From Pseudoscleropodium purum (lineage: Eukaryota > Streptophyta > Bryopsida > Hypnales > Brachytheciaceae): a DNA stretch of 64,000 nt. The notes under the pieces were generated by a model. It saw only the letters and a program-made list of their open reading frames with translations. It searched no databases and was not told where the DNA came from. Position numbers and translations under genes: made by a program. The stretch covers positions 17,675,611-17,739,610 of the forward strand of contig OZ017801.1 in assembly GCA_963969395.1 (NCBI GenBank), in the 5' to 3' direction. Of the stretch, positions 37,076-48,655 are shown in pieces (position 1 is the first letter of the stretch; every line of letters begins with the position of its first letter).

Positions 37076-39556
37076 TTAATATATATATATAACAGTAACT
37101 TCGACTTATACATTAGAACCTCCGTCCGGTCGATTCGAATCATCGGAGTATAAGAAGGTATCCCCAGCCAGGTAGGATCTCAGCAGCATTGACTGTGTTC
37201 ATTTCAGAACTTCTTTAGATCTAGAAACCTTCTTTTGACTTGGAAGGTCCAGCTTTAGAAAAAATCCGCCTGGGTCCTTTTTGACACCCTTGCTTTTGAC
37301 TCTCGGCGGGCGGGCCGAGTGGATCGGAGTCATCGGACGGACAGACGGATCGGATCATTCCGGTGGATCTCCCGATCGATTCTCAACTGAAACTCCCTCC
37401 CTTCCAACTGTATGGGTTGCAGCTACTGTGTTACTTGGGCACAAACTTCCACACAAAAACAACATTGAACTCCTGCTTGTCCCTTGCATTTATGATCCAC
37501 ACTCTCATCTCATAATCACGCAGGTCATTGGCCTTGTGGGAGTTTTATTATATTACCTTTTACAAAGGCTTCAGGCCGGATGGATCAGAGAGTCAGTGGA
37601 CTGGACAGGGTGTGCAATTGTGCAGCTTTAAAAACTCACAACACTGCACAGACTATGGATCGAACACCGGCCTAAGGTGTCCGTTTCATTGGTTTAAATA
37701 AAAAACAAACAAACACCGCCATTTGTTTAGAAAACACACACCGTCACTGTTTGTTTAAAAAAAAAAAACCCACTGAAAAACACCCTAAGGTGGGTGTAGC
37801 AGGTACAGCACCTATAGCGCACCTTGCCTAAAACCACCATCGCTCTTGGTATATCTCCAAAATCTGAATATTTTCATATGTGGAAGAAATAATTTTAGAA
37901 AATCTACTCAAAAGAACTTTGATTGTTCCAAACTTCTTGTATGTGGTATTTAGATGTTGCATTCTTTGGAGTGGTGGAACTTCTTGTTGCTTGGTAATAA
38001 TAAGATATGAAAATTTGAATAGGCTAATAATATTGGTAGTAGCTAGGGACAATAGCAAAAAGAAGTAGTTTGTGGGGTGGGGTATCCACCTTACATTTGG
38101 ATCAAAAAGCGAGAATAAAACCTAGACATTGTCATAACACAAGATGGAACACAGTTGGAACATGAGAGCCCAAGAGAGCCAAGTGTCAATTTTTTTTTTT
38201 TTCTAACTCAATGTTGATTTTGGATATACCAATGAACAATACTTTGAAATGTCATGACATTTATATGGCATTGAAATAATGCATGCTAAAATGTGTTGGA
38301 ATCTTCTTTTAGTTGCCAAGACAATTCAATTTTAAAAATATGTTTAATAATTGTAACTATCCTTAGTTGTAGTTAGTGGCAATTGTAGGTGCGATAATTA
38401 ATCACTTCTCAAATCTAAGATGGTGTTTGCATAGTTTTTTTGAAATTTGGACCCTACAAAAAGATGATTTAGTCTAATTTTTTATATCAATATATTGTAA
38501 TCAACTCTCAAAAAGTTGAAAAAGTGAAAATATGCTTACATGGACTATATGAATGACAACATGACCAATTGTGGATTTGGGTGGATGATTTTTATGGTCT
38601 ACTTAAATCATGTTTCACACATTTGAATTGATGTTTCGTGTTAAATCTAACACAATTGTGTTTAAATAATGCAATTTCAACACTATCATAGTCACGATTC
38701 TATTAGGTTCTAAAAGACCAAGGCACATTTTGAATACAAATTGTAAAAAATGCTACTTATCAAGGCAATGAGAAAAAATGAAAAATAAAAGATTCTTTTT
38801 TCAAAATTCAACCATACAAATTTATACAAGACTACTATAGGAATGTATGGAAAAAATTCTAGAAACTTTGACTACACATATTGAAAGATTATAATATTTG
38901 AAGTTAAAAATAATTTTTTTTATCTTACTTGACACAGCTAGTAGACTTTCACTCCTTATAAGTAGATTTTTACACTCTACATGTTTTTTTCCATCTACAT
39001 CTTGTATGATGTAAGTTACATAATTGCCAAATTTTATAAGACTAGAGGATTTTTGCTCATGATACTCAGAGCTATCCAAGCTACCTCCAAAGTTCAATAT
39101 AGTGTGACCTTTGATTTGAGCATCTCATTGGAAAAAAATGATATTCCCACTGATGGGTGTATGTTCAAATCTTATGTCAAAATTTTAAGAACATTAATTA
39201 AATTTGACTTCATATGCACCTATTTGAGATCACTTGCGTAGGTTCAATGGTCATTTAGTCTTTTAGAAGTTAAATTTACACTATTTCTAACATAGTTGTG
39301 TTAAATTTAACAACAATACAATTAAAATGTATAAGATTTTTCTACTGAATGAAATGAAATCAAAATTTTATCTAATTTTAGAATTTTTTTTTAGCAAAGT
39401 GATAATGTAGTGCTACATATAAAAATGAAATAAAGAATTACTTTAAATTGTAAGAGTTGAGAGAGGCCAAAAACATTTTTGCCTTCTTGAAACTCCTTAT
39501 TGCTAGAATTGTTAACTTAGCAATCTTTTGGTAATCTTGGGGGGGTAGTTTTGCCT
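37076..39556. other. Spacer with GC-rich patch
   Basis: A short GGACGGACAGACGG patch near 37335 recalls the hAT MITE interior but lacks its ends. The 116-residue frame at 37281-37631 has no recognisable domain. A and T runs occur near 37757 and 38191. Confidence 0.4.
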
Positions 39557-39716
39557 CTTTTGAGCTCATTGTCATTATGACAAAATTGTCACAATGAGCT
39601 CAAATAAAATAAAATTCATTTTTTTTATTAATCCCCTCAGGGTATGAGAAATATTTTAGATTAATTTAATTTTTGTTTGAAAACCAAACCCATCCCTCCA
39701 CTTTGTAATTTTGAAA
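39557..39716. repeat. Dispersed repeat pair B, copy 2
   Basis: Matches 30717-30875. It contains a small hairpin around 39566-39607, where TTTGAGCTCATTGTCA is followed by its near inverse TGTCACAATGAGCTCAAA. Confidence 0.5.
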
Positions 39717-39739
39717 TGAAGGTGGGGATGGCATTTGAT

Positions 39740-39993
39740 ATGGGATAAATCCCATATCTATATCAGTATTCCCATATAATATTTGTATATTTTATCCATA
39801 TATGTATCCATATTCCATAGATATATTTCATACAATATATGTATTCCAATACCATATTTGTATATTTTACCTGTATATGTATCCATGTTCTATACCATAC
39901 CATACCATATTTTATATATGTATTCTGTATTTGTATCCACCCTTGTAATTGTATCCAAATCAATGGCATCAAAAGGTGTGTGTGTGTGTGTGT
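39740..39993. repeat. Degenerate CATAT-type repeat and (TG)n tract
   Basis: Repeated variants of CCATAT/TGTATCCA occupy 39740-39950, including CCATACCATACCATA. A pure GT tract follows at about 39976-39993. The short frames overlapping it are artefacts. Confidence 0.7.
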
Positions 39994-40680
39994 TAAAATT
40001 TTAAATCAACGGCTCTCAATTTTCCGTTGGAGACATGGGGGAGGAAATAGAGGATTCACCTCTTTTTTAACTCATTGTCATTGTAAACTACAATTGTGAG
40101 AGTATAGAGTGAATTTTGAATTGTACACATGCGTCTATATAGCCCTTGGTCTTTGTAGTAAAACAAGATGGATTTCTACTCACCAAAAGAACATATATTA
40201 AAAGTGTCAACTCTTAGGCTTAGAAGAGTTTTATTAGTGGGCATATTGGATTCTCTTGCCATTGGATTACTACCTTCTACCATAAGGTTCAATTTATTGA
40301 AAATGAAGAATTTGTACAATGCAAATATATTACAATTTGCACTAATCTAAAACAATGTAGTTTTGATAAATTACTATCACACATATTGGTAAGATAAATT
40401 AGTGGAAAGTTAATTACTTGCTTTCTATGATATTGAAATAATAAGTGAATACAATAGAGGCCCCCAATGGTGCTCATTTCTAAGAAGGGGAGTCATTTTG
40501 AAATGCAAATTTAGGTGGACCATACATATCTTATCATGCCATCAACAAAATAATAAGTTATGTTTGGTGTGTCTATGTTCAGGTTTGGAAATGACTCCCC
40601 TTTCTATATAGAGATGCCATTAGGTCTAGGGACACTTTTGGGTGCTTGTATCTTAAGCAACTATGCTATGAGAAACTTTG
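39994..40680. other. AT-rich spacer
   Basis: No recognisable gene or element beyond a fragment of repeat B near 40060. Confidence 0.45.
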
Positions 40681-40835
40681 GTTGTCTTTGTAGCACTGGG
40701 TCACCTTTCCACTACAATAACTTCTCAAACTTCCTCATGGTATACTACGATAAACTCTAGATGTCCTCGTTGCATGTCCTTGTAGCATTGGGTCACTTTT
40801 CCACTACAATAACTTCTCAAACTTCCTCGTGGTAA
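40681..40835. repeat. 92-bp direct duplication
   Basis: TGTAGCACTGGGTCAC at 40689 and TGTAGCATTGGGTCAC at 40781, each followed by CCACTACAATAACTTCTC and AACTTCCTC. The two copies differ at a few positions. Confidence 0.75.
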
Positions 40836-41129
40836 CTTCTCTTGATGCGAAACCTCCTCCCCTTTGATAAAACTAGATAAAACAAAGTAGCCTATATTAA
40901 AGAGGGTGACATTAAACAGGTTGTCAAGTACGATCTACACCCAAAGCCAAGCCAAGCCGAGTAACTTAATGACACCTCCAGTCCCCAGCGAACATGGAGT
41001 CCCAGACAAGCTGCCAGAGGGGGGGGCTTGAAAGAGACCGACTTCCTGCAAGGGAAGACTCTTCCGTTGGAAGGCTGGCCCGAAGACTTTGAGGCAAACC
41101 CGAAGACCGACTGACCGACCCGCAAAGGA

Positions 41130-41994
41130 AAGCTCAGTTGACCCCCAAAGAGAATTCCGCTTCATTAATTACTCCCAAGTCTTTTTTCCTCCCTCTCCCG
41201 GTCTTGTGGCCCCCTTCCCCCGGAGTCTTGTGCTCCTGTCTCGCCGTCTCGTCGTCGTCTCCAGTCCTGTGTGCTCTCATTGTCGTCGTCCTAGCCGTTT
41301 CGTTGGCCATGGCCACCAATGCTGCCTTCCCAGCTCAGGGCCCTCCCCTGTCGTGAGCTTTCGCTTTCGCTTTTCTCCGCTTGCGGAAGGATATGCCGGA
41401 CGACGCGGCGTGCCTGGGACGGAAAATATTGTTGGTTAGTCGTCGGGGTCGCCGTTGAGGGGCGCCGAGAGTCGTGTGGGACCGGAAGCGTGCGAGGGTT
41501 TGAGGGGGGAGGGAGAAGAGAAAAAGTTCTCGCAGTGCCGTTTTTGAAGATGCGATGCGATGCGGTGGTGGCGAGGAGAGGAACGGCGAAGGATTGAGAA
41601 AGAGCGAGCGAGCGAGCGAGAGGGATTGCGCTTTGAAAGGTTTGGTGGAGGTGGAGGACCGTGAATTTTGGCGTTGGTTGCGATTGTTTTAAGGGAGTAA
41701 ATGGTTTAGGATTGGAGCTGGCGAGCTCGGTTTGAAGCTTGACGATTGCGTTCGGGAGTGTCCTTTTTTTGGGCTGGTTTTTGGGAGTTGCGGAGCTGAT
41801 TGTACTGGAGTAGCACTGTTTTTTTCTTGGAACGAGAGGGAGAGGAGAGGAGGGAAGGGAGGGAGGGAGAGGAGGGAGGGAGAGGTTTTAGGATATTAAA
41901 TGTTAGGACACATGCCTGGCGTGGGAGGGAAAGGGTTGAGAAGGTTCTTGTGTCATTGAGAAGCGAGACTGGAATTACTTGGTTGCTCGTCAGA
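41130..41994 (+). promoter_or_regulatory. GC-rich leader of the OBERON-like gene
   Basis: A sharp rise in GC content marks the upstream region of the OBERON-like gene. It contains a pyrimidine-rich stretch (41185-41300), (GAGC)n at 41602-41620 and a long purine GA tract at 41834-41885. Several short upstream open frames exist (for example 41319-41597) that could affect translation if in the leader. The transcription start was not located. Confidence 0.45.
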
Positions 41995-44900
41995 ATGAAG
42001 AGGCAGAGGTCTTCCGATGCCGCGGTAGTGAAGGTGGAAAGCGTAGGACATGAGGCTTTGGTGGCTTCGGGGAAGGAGGGACGGCATGACACGCCTCGTG
42101 TGAAACGAAGAGAGGGAGGCTCAGGTTCAGGTTCAGGTTCGCAGGGAAGGTCGGGTATAGAAAGGGAGTTTGGAAACGAAGAGGAAGAGGCAAGGCGGCG
42201 AGATGGAACTGTTACGAGTCAGGGGAAAATTGCAATCGATCGAGCTTCCGAGGGGAAAGACGATAGTGCGAAAGCGATAGGATCCAAGGAAGGTGCGGAA
42301 AACGGTAGCTTGCATTATTTTGGACGACCGGGAGCCAAGCTCAAGGATGGACCTGCTGATAGAAAGGATGAGGACGAAGGAGAGACTAACGTTAAGAGTG
42401 AGAATGAGAGTGAGCGGCGCAAGGCATTGGTAGGAATGAAGAGAACCAATGCGAAGGGAGAAGAGGACGAGGCGGCGGCCATGGACGTCGAGGCAGTGTC
42501 CGATAAGAACAGTGAAAGGGAAGAGGGCGAGCTGGAGCCAGAGGATGAGAGGCTTCCGGAAAATGTTGATGATCAGAAGCGAGCGTTGGAAGCAGTAAGG
42601 TCGAAGGAGGTCGATGTTATTGAGGAGTCTGAGCATGAGCGCGTAGTGGAGTCGGCAGATGAGCCGATGAAAGAGGGCGAAGGAGATCCACCAGCCTCTG
42701 TCAGTGTGGATGCGGAGGTTGGCATTCCTATCAGAGAAAGCTCAGAACATCAAGATACTGAGCCGGTAGCTCGCCAGAAAGGTTTAGAAAACACGCAATT
42801 AGATCTCCAGCTCTCTGTGGAACAAGATACGAAACCAAAGGAACTTCTTGAGGAAGGAATTTCGGAGAGTCCGCAGCGATTAGGTACACAGGGCAGGGGG
42901 TTTCCATTAGGGTCCCTGAACGAACCACGGCAAGAAACTAGTGAGCAAGCAACCGCAGGAGCTGCACACTCTGGTGACAAATTTTTTATGAAATTGAGCG
43001 GAAGTGGACGGGAAAGGGATAGGGAGGAAACGAAAGAAGGAGAGAGGCAGACTGAGAAGAAACAGCGGGTAGAAGATGGTGCTCACCTTTCGCTTGCGTT
43101 ACCTGATACCTCTCTATCGCTTTCTTCTGGGGACCCCCATAGCCGACCCCAGAAGCAGCGTCGAGCTCATTCGCATCCATCCCAACAGGGACCTGCGCAT
43201 TCTAGGGGTTTTACTGATTCTCTTTCACTCTCGCATTCACTTCCATTTCAACACAACCCAAGCTGTTCACTCACGCAGACGTCCATGGATAAGACAGAGC
43301 TTTCCAGCGGAAGCCAGCAGATCTCGTTTGGTAAGGAGCAGGCATCATACGGGAGCTGGCAAAAATCGCATGGTAGCAATCAGGGAAATGAAGTCTCAGG
43401 AGCTCACGACAGGCGAAAGCAAAAGCCAAATTTGTATCAGAAGGTGCTATCAAATCCTCAAATTTTGCAAGGTTCTCTAGGCAGTGAGCGCTTCAGGGGT
43501 AGAGAGCGAGTGTCCGACAGTATTGATAATTCTCAAGGTAGTCATCCAGCTCCCGTGGCAGACCGTGGAGCACACACCTCGCATTCTGACGATGCCAGGC
43601 GTGCAATGCGGAGGGAACAAAAACACAAACACCGTCATGGAGAGGTTGGCGAAGTCTGGTCATCGCCATCGCGTAGCGGAGATTCCAGAGATACGCAACC
43701 CCATTCCAAGGGGGGAAGGAATTCTTTCGGATCCCACAGGGAGAATGAAGTAGCAGGATCAGAGAGAGAGTTTACCAACATAGGCGTGCAGGATATAGTG
43801 TCGGAGCCCATTCCATCCATGGCTCGCAAGCTGCAGGAACTTCCTGATAGCTTTCTTGCCGGCTTGAAAGAGACTCTGCGGGACATGCTGAATAGCATTG
43901 AGAAGCGGGAGCAGTTTGTGCAGCTTCAGCAGACGCTTGCAGCTCGAAAAGATCTCACTACTGATGTTCTGTTGCGAGCACATCGGATTCAACTGGAGTT
44001 ACTGGTTGCAGTGAAGACAGGAATATTGGCCTTCTTACACTCTGACATTCCGATGACCCATTCGGCTTTGGTTGAAGTTTTCCTCCAACAGAGATGCCGC
44101 AATTTTGTCTGTCAGAATCAGTTGCCTGCGGATGAGTGCGATTGTAAGCTGTGTGCCCAGAAGGGAGGTTTCTGCAACTCCTGTATGTGTGTAGTGTGCT
44201 CAAAGTTTGACTTCGATGCCAACACATGCCGTTGGATTGGTTGCGACTTCTGTCTTCATTGGTGCCATACGGACTGCGGGATCCGTATGGCCTACATAAC
44301 TCCCGGTCCTAGCATTCGGGGTGCAGCTGGAACCACAGAGATGCAATTTCACTGCGTCGCATGTGGCCATACTAGTGAACTTTATGGGTTCGTGAAGGAT
44401 GTGTTTTGTACGTGCGCTCCTGAGTGGGGTAGGGACGTATTAGCTCGAGAGTTGGATTGCGTCCGCCGCATTTTCCATGGAAGCACTGATACACGGGGAA
44501 AGCAACTCTGCAGCAAGGCCGAAGTGATATTGCAGCAGCTCAATTCTCAGGTGGACACTGCAGTCGCCTGTCGCAGCATGGTTAAATTCTTCGATGGTAA
44601 GCAACTCTTAATTTTGACCCTTGTGCTTGTAATTTGAGCTTCCTTCAAATCTGCATTTTTTTCCCTGGGTATGAGGTTTCTGCAGCCTTGTCTTTTGGGT
44701 TCAGCAGAGATCTGTGTTGTCAACACTCCCGCATTTTCAGGATCTCTACTCTCTGTAACAATTATAATCTAGGGATTCTCAGTTTGTTGGCACTACTTAA
44801 GGGGAGAGACTAAGCAATAGATTGAAAATGTAGAGAGTTATGGCAATAGTAGTACGTTGGGGCTCATGATTCGAAGGAATGATTTTTCATGCCTAGGATG

Positions 44901-45743
44901 ATAGTTACATGTGGTTGTATGAATAATGGCATTCTAAGATTGTTGAATATGATTCTCCAATTTTTAAATCAGCGAGGATTACATTGAAGACTATACTGAG
45001 GATTCTACTAAGGATCATATACTGAAGATTGTAAATATTGTACATTTCTATTTAGTGTGGAGACCCTTGCGATTGATCGCTCGTTTTTGCTTTAATGGGT
45101 GTTGGGGTCTTGACTATTTCTCGTTTTGGCATGCTGTTTTACTTTCTTGCAGAGGTTCTGATTTAGATGTATGTGGGGTGGTTGGGATCTTTCAGAAAGT
45201 TCTTCTCATGGGGTGACACCCGACCAATCACAATCGTTACCAGCCTTGCCAGCTGAAGCAAAGAAAATCCCTCCATCTCCACTGAATAGTAAGCAGCCGA
45301 GCACCCAAACCACGCTAGAAATGGCAAAGGAAGCACTGGCAACTTACGACAGTGAGCTGGAACAGAAGAGGCAAGAAGCGTCGGAGCTCCAGCAGGAAAG
45401 GGAGCGCAAGAAGGCACAGATTGAGGAGTTGGAGAGCATTGTTCGCATAAAGCAGGCTGAGGCTAAGATGTTTGCGCTTCGAGCCGACGAAGCGCGGCGT
45501 GAAGCCGAAGGCTTGCATCGTATCATGTTAGCCAAGGCGGAGAAGATCGAACAGGAGTTCACCGGAAAGCTGTCCAAGCTGGGCATGGAGGACGCCGAGG
45601 AGAGGTGTCGGAAACACCGTGACACTGTGCATGTGTTACAGCAGGCTCAGAGGGATTTTCATTCCATGAATCTGCCATTGCTAAATGAGCTACATGAACT
45701 TTTGAAGCAACTCGAGGCGTCAAAGCGTCATAGTTGGAAGTAG
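41995..45743 (+). CDS. OBERON/TITANIA-like PHD-finger protein
   Basis: Nuclear PHD protein of the OBERON family, which in Arabidopsis acts in meristem and embryo patterning. Two exons, 41995-44596 and 45196-45743, encode 1049 residues. The ATG at 41995 begins MKRQRSSD, the usual OBE3/4-like start; the frame is open further upstream but without an ATG. Residues 1-650 are charged and Ser/Arg-rich, with a conserved island near 340-380 (FFMKLSGSG, LSLALPDTSLSLS). Residues ~701-805 hold the Cys/His-rich domain (CRNFVCQNQLPADECDCKLC, CMCVVC, GCDFCLHWCHTDCGIR, HCVACGH). A long C-terminal coiled coil starts near 905 and contains the family signature ELESIVRIKQAEAKMF. The acceptor at 45195 keeps the frame (G|AA); a nearer AG at 45152 would hit a stop. 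The protein ends HSWK just before tandem copies of its own last segment. Confidence 0.9.
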
Positions 45744-46055
45744 AAATTGCGCAGATGGATTTCCATGCCATGCATCTGCCCATTGCTAAATGAGCGACAC
45801 GATTTTTCCGAAGCAACTCGAGGCGTCGAAATGGCATAGCTGGAAGTAGAAATTGTGTGCAGATGGAGTTTCATGCCATGATCCTGCCATTGCTGAATGA
45901 GCTGCACGAACTTTTGAAGCAACTTGAGGCGTCGAAACGGCACAGCTGGAAGCGGAAATTGTATGCAGATGAAGTTTTCATGCCATGAACCCTCCATTGG
46001 TCAATGAGCTACACGACTTGAGGCGTCGAAACGGCATAGCTGGAAGGAGAAATTG
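45640..46055 (+). repeat. Tandem degenerate copies of the OBERON-like C-terminal coding segment
   Basis: The last coding ~105 bp (CCATGAATCTGCC, then GAGCTACATGAACTT, then CAACTCGAGGCGTC) is repeated three more times after the stop, with anchors at 45664, 45768, 45876 and 45983 (periods 104, 108, 107). The codon aligned to the TAG stop is TAG in copy 2, CGG in copy 3 and GAG in copy 4. The extra copies contain indels and do not continue the reading frame. They probably lie in the 3' UTR. Confidence 0.85.
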
Positions 46056-46569
46056 TGTGAAGCTGGGGGACACAGTGGCCATCGGAATGAAACTTTCCAT
46101 GTACAGTACAGTAGAGGTTGTTCATACTTATTGAAAGATACTCAAATGAACTACAAGATCGACGCCTTCCATTATGACCCCATATTACCAATGTCAGAAA
46201 TGGAATTAGGATCCGTGCTGCACTGCACGATCTTACTGGGCATGGATTGGAGTTGAGATCATCTTTTGTGAAATTTCACTTCCATGGGAAGTTAAAAACT
46301 GTGACATACTTACGAACCATATGGTTTTTTGCAGCCTCCCTGAATTCTTGCTCCTGTGGTTGATCTATGGATCCGCACAAGGTGCATTTGTGCAAAACAT
46401 GTGAGCCCTTAAATCTACTCTCATTAATCTCTAAAGGGATCAAACCGTTTTTTTTTGGGCAACATAGCAATTTTGGGCAGCTCATTACAAGTGAAATTTT
46501 TATTTTCTTCTTTAAAATTGTCCAGGGAGTAGCTTTAAGGTCCAACAACTATATGTTTGGTCCAACAAC
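46056..46569. other. OBERON-like gene 3' flank
   Basis: Likely 3' UTR and spacer. A short direct repeat of TCCAACAACTATAT lies at about 46541-46573. Confidence 0.45.
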
Positions 46570-47240
46570 TATATCATAACTATATGTTTAAAATGTTTAA
46601 AATAGTTTTTGTACAAAATATAATTTTCAATGTTTGGGGGAGGTTGGGTTGCTCAATTTTTATTTTTTTAAATCATTCTTTTAAGAAATAAAAGTTTGAA
46701 ATTGATTTTCTAGATTTATATGTATGTAGAAAGCTTTGAATCATTCTATTTTTATTAATGAAATAAAAGTTATGAGGAGTTTTAGTCTAGTTTGTATGGA
46801 TTCTCTATCCTAAACCATTGGGATTGGCATTTTTCAATTCCATAACTAAATTCTTAACAATGTTGAATTTTGATTCATCTTCTATTTTTTTTTACTTACT
46901 ATTTTTTTCCTATATATTATACAGCCAATTGTCCTTGAAGAATGAATCCAAAGAAGCACCACCATTTTGGACATTTTTTCATACAAATACTACTTTGTAA
47001 AGTGTAGTTGCCCAACTTTTCAATTCAAACCTAAAAAAAAAGTATTTTTGTCAATTCAAACATTAATATTTTTCAATCTATATGGTGGAAATTTCTGAAA
47101 CTTTTTCCACATCTTCTGAAACCAACATACTACAAGATCCTACAGTCACATGTATTTGAAAATGTTTTTTTCTCTAAAATTTGGTACTTCTATTAGAAAT
47201 GGCAATTTTGGAACATTGTTTTTGGTAAAAACATAATAAA
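46570..47240 (+). mobile_element. TIR element family A, copy 4
   Basis: Aligns with 13990-14690 over most of its length, including GAAAGCTTTGAATCATT, AAGAAGCACCACCATTTTG and ACTACAAGATCCTAC. It ends near CTTAGGGGTTGA. The left terminus is not recognisable, and it has no coding capacity. Confidence 0.6.
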
Positions 47241-48114
47241 AAACTCTTAGGGGTTGACACTTGTAGAATCAAGGTATGTATAGTTTATGAAAATGACCAT
47301 GAGACGATGAATTTACCTGCAATTGGTCATTCAAATCTAAAATGACCTTGTTTGCATTCAAAACAAAACTTTTGATGAAGTTGGAAGTGAATGAGGGTCA
47401 TTTCCATTGACAAGTGTGGGAATTGTAAATCATCAAGAACTCAACAAAATATATATATATATATATATTTATTGGAAATATTGTCTTGTATGTTTCATTC
47501 TATAGCATTGAATGATGTGGTTGGTGACTCTTATACTATCTAGGATTGGATTTCTATATGTACTAATGAACAAAATTCAATAAAGATTTGAAACTTTTTC
47601 ATTGAAACAACCATGCCATAAGCATCAATGGGCAAAGTTCAATGTTATCAAAATTGACAAGAATAAGTTGTTTGATTGGTTGAATAAATGTTGTGCATCA
47701 TGAAATCTAGTCTTTGTACCAAAAAATTGATCCTAACTATATATCATTTGGCTCTAACATATTTATTGGACACATAGCTCTATTCAATAAATATTTCAAA
47801 TGCAAGGGTCACAACCCCTGAGTGCTTAAGCAACCATATATGGTTTTGACCATTCTAAATCTTTTTAATGGGCAATATTTTTTATAAAAAAAATGGATCT
47901 TTAAGAGGTCCCCAAAGGTATATGTACCATTAATGGAAGAATAAAGCTTGCTAATTTTCTTTTGTTTTCCAACTATTAGCAAAGCTTGCCAACACTATAA
48001 GAAATCCACGTTTTATGTGATGATCACTAATTTTCTTAATACACTTTAGATGATGTCTAATGCAATAAATCCACACTACCAAAGAAATAGGGTCCAAATG
48101 AAGAGAAAATCAAG
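47241..48114. other. AT-rich spacer with (AT)n
   Basis: Contains an AT dinucleotide tract at 47449-47468 and an isolated CACTATAAGAAATCC at 47993-48007, which resembles the foldback MITE terminus. No gene was seen. Confidence 0.5.
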
Positions 48115-48241
48115 TTTTTTTTTATATTGCCCATATTTTGTTGGAAGAGTTTGAGCCTTCAACCCAATGTCACCCACGGGGTTTGAACTCAAGACCTTGT
48201 GTTCTCAAGTCTGAGGCCTTAGCCATTACACTACCATTACA
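48115..48241 (-). mobile_element. tRNA-Leu-derived SINE
   Basis: Read on the minus strand, it carries an A-box-like TGGCTAAGGC and a B-box GTTCAAACCCC at tRNA spacing. The intervening CTCAGACTTGAG and GGTCTTGAG resemble the anticodon and variable arms of plant tRNA-Leu. A short unique tail and a poly(A) run (T run at 48115-48123 on the plus strand) follow. The A tail and the decayed acceptor stem point to a SINE rather than a working tRNA gene. Confidence 0.7.
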
Positions 48242-48304
48242 ATTACATGTGCAGTATCAATAAAAAAAATTTACTTATGCATTTCCAATTCAATGAATTT
48301 AAAC

Positions 48305-48655
48305 TCAGCAGATTTTGGCAGCCATTTTGGCATAGTAAAACAACTTTTTTCAAAAAAATTTGACCTAAGAAAAGTTGTAGAATCAAGCTAAATTTCATCT
48401 AAAAAAAATTGTTTATGATTTTAAGTCTTTAATCAAAAGTTATGAACAAAATTTAGAAACAATATTTCAAAATGTCAAAAGAAATGTTTTTTTGGTACCC
48501 TTCTCTAAACTTTGTCTATAATTTTTGATTTGAGACTCAAAATCATAAACGGATTTTTAAAGATGAAATTTAGCTTGATTATTTAACTTTATAAAGCTCA
48601 AAGTATTTTGAAAAAAATTGTTCTACTATGCAAAAATGTCCGCCAAAGTCTTTTG
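48305..48655. repeat. ~350-bp imperfect inverted repeat (foldback)
   Basis: The left arm (GCCATTTTGGCATAGTA, then AATCAAGCTAAATTTCATCT, then GTTTATGATTTT) recurs inverted in the right arm (AAAATCATAAAC, AGATGAAATTTAGCTTGATT, CTACTATGCAAAAATG). Arms are about 130-140 bp around a ~70-bp centre. If transcribed, it would form a long hairpin. Confidence 0.8.

Noticed and set aside
37320..37390. Second hAT MITE
   Set aside because: The patch shares GGAC-rich composition but has neither the CAGGGTTGAC ends nor a target duplication.
37281..37631. 116-codon open frame as a gene
   Set aside because: No domain, no splice context and no homologue recognised; composition follows a local GC patch.
45559..45997. 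Minus-strand frames of 89-92 codons behind the OBERON-like gene
   Set aside because: They are antisense readings of the tandem coil repeats.
48160..48241. Functional tRNA-Leu gene
   Set aside because: The acceptor stem does not pair, a poly(A) run follows, and the arms are degenerate; a SINE explains it better.
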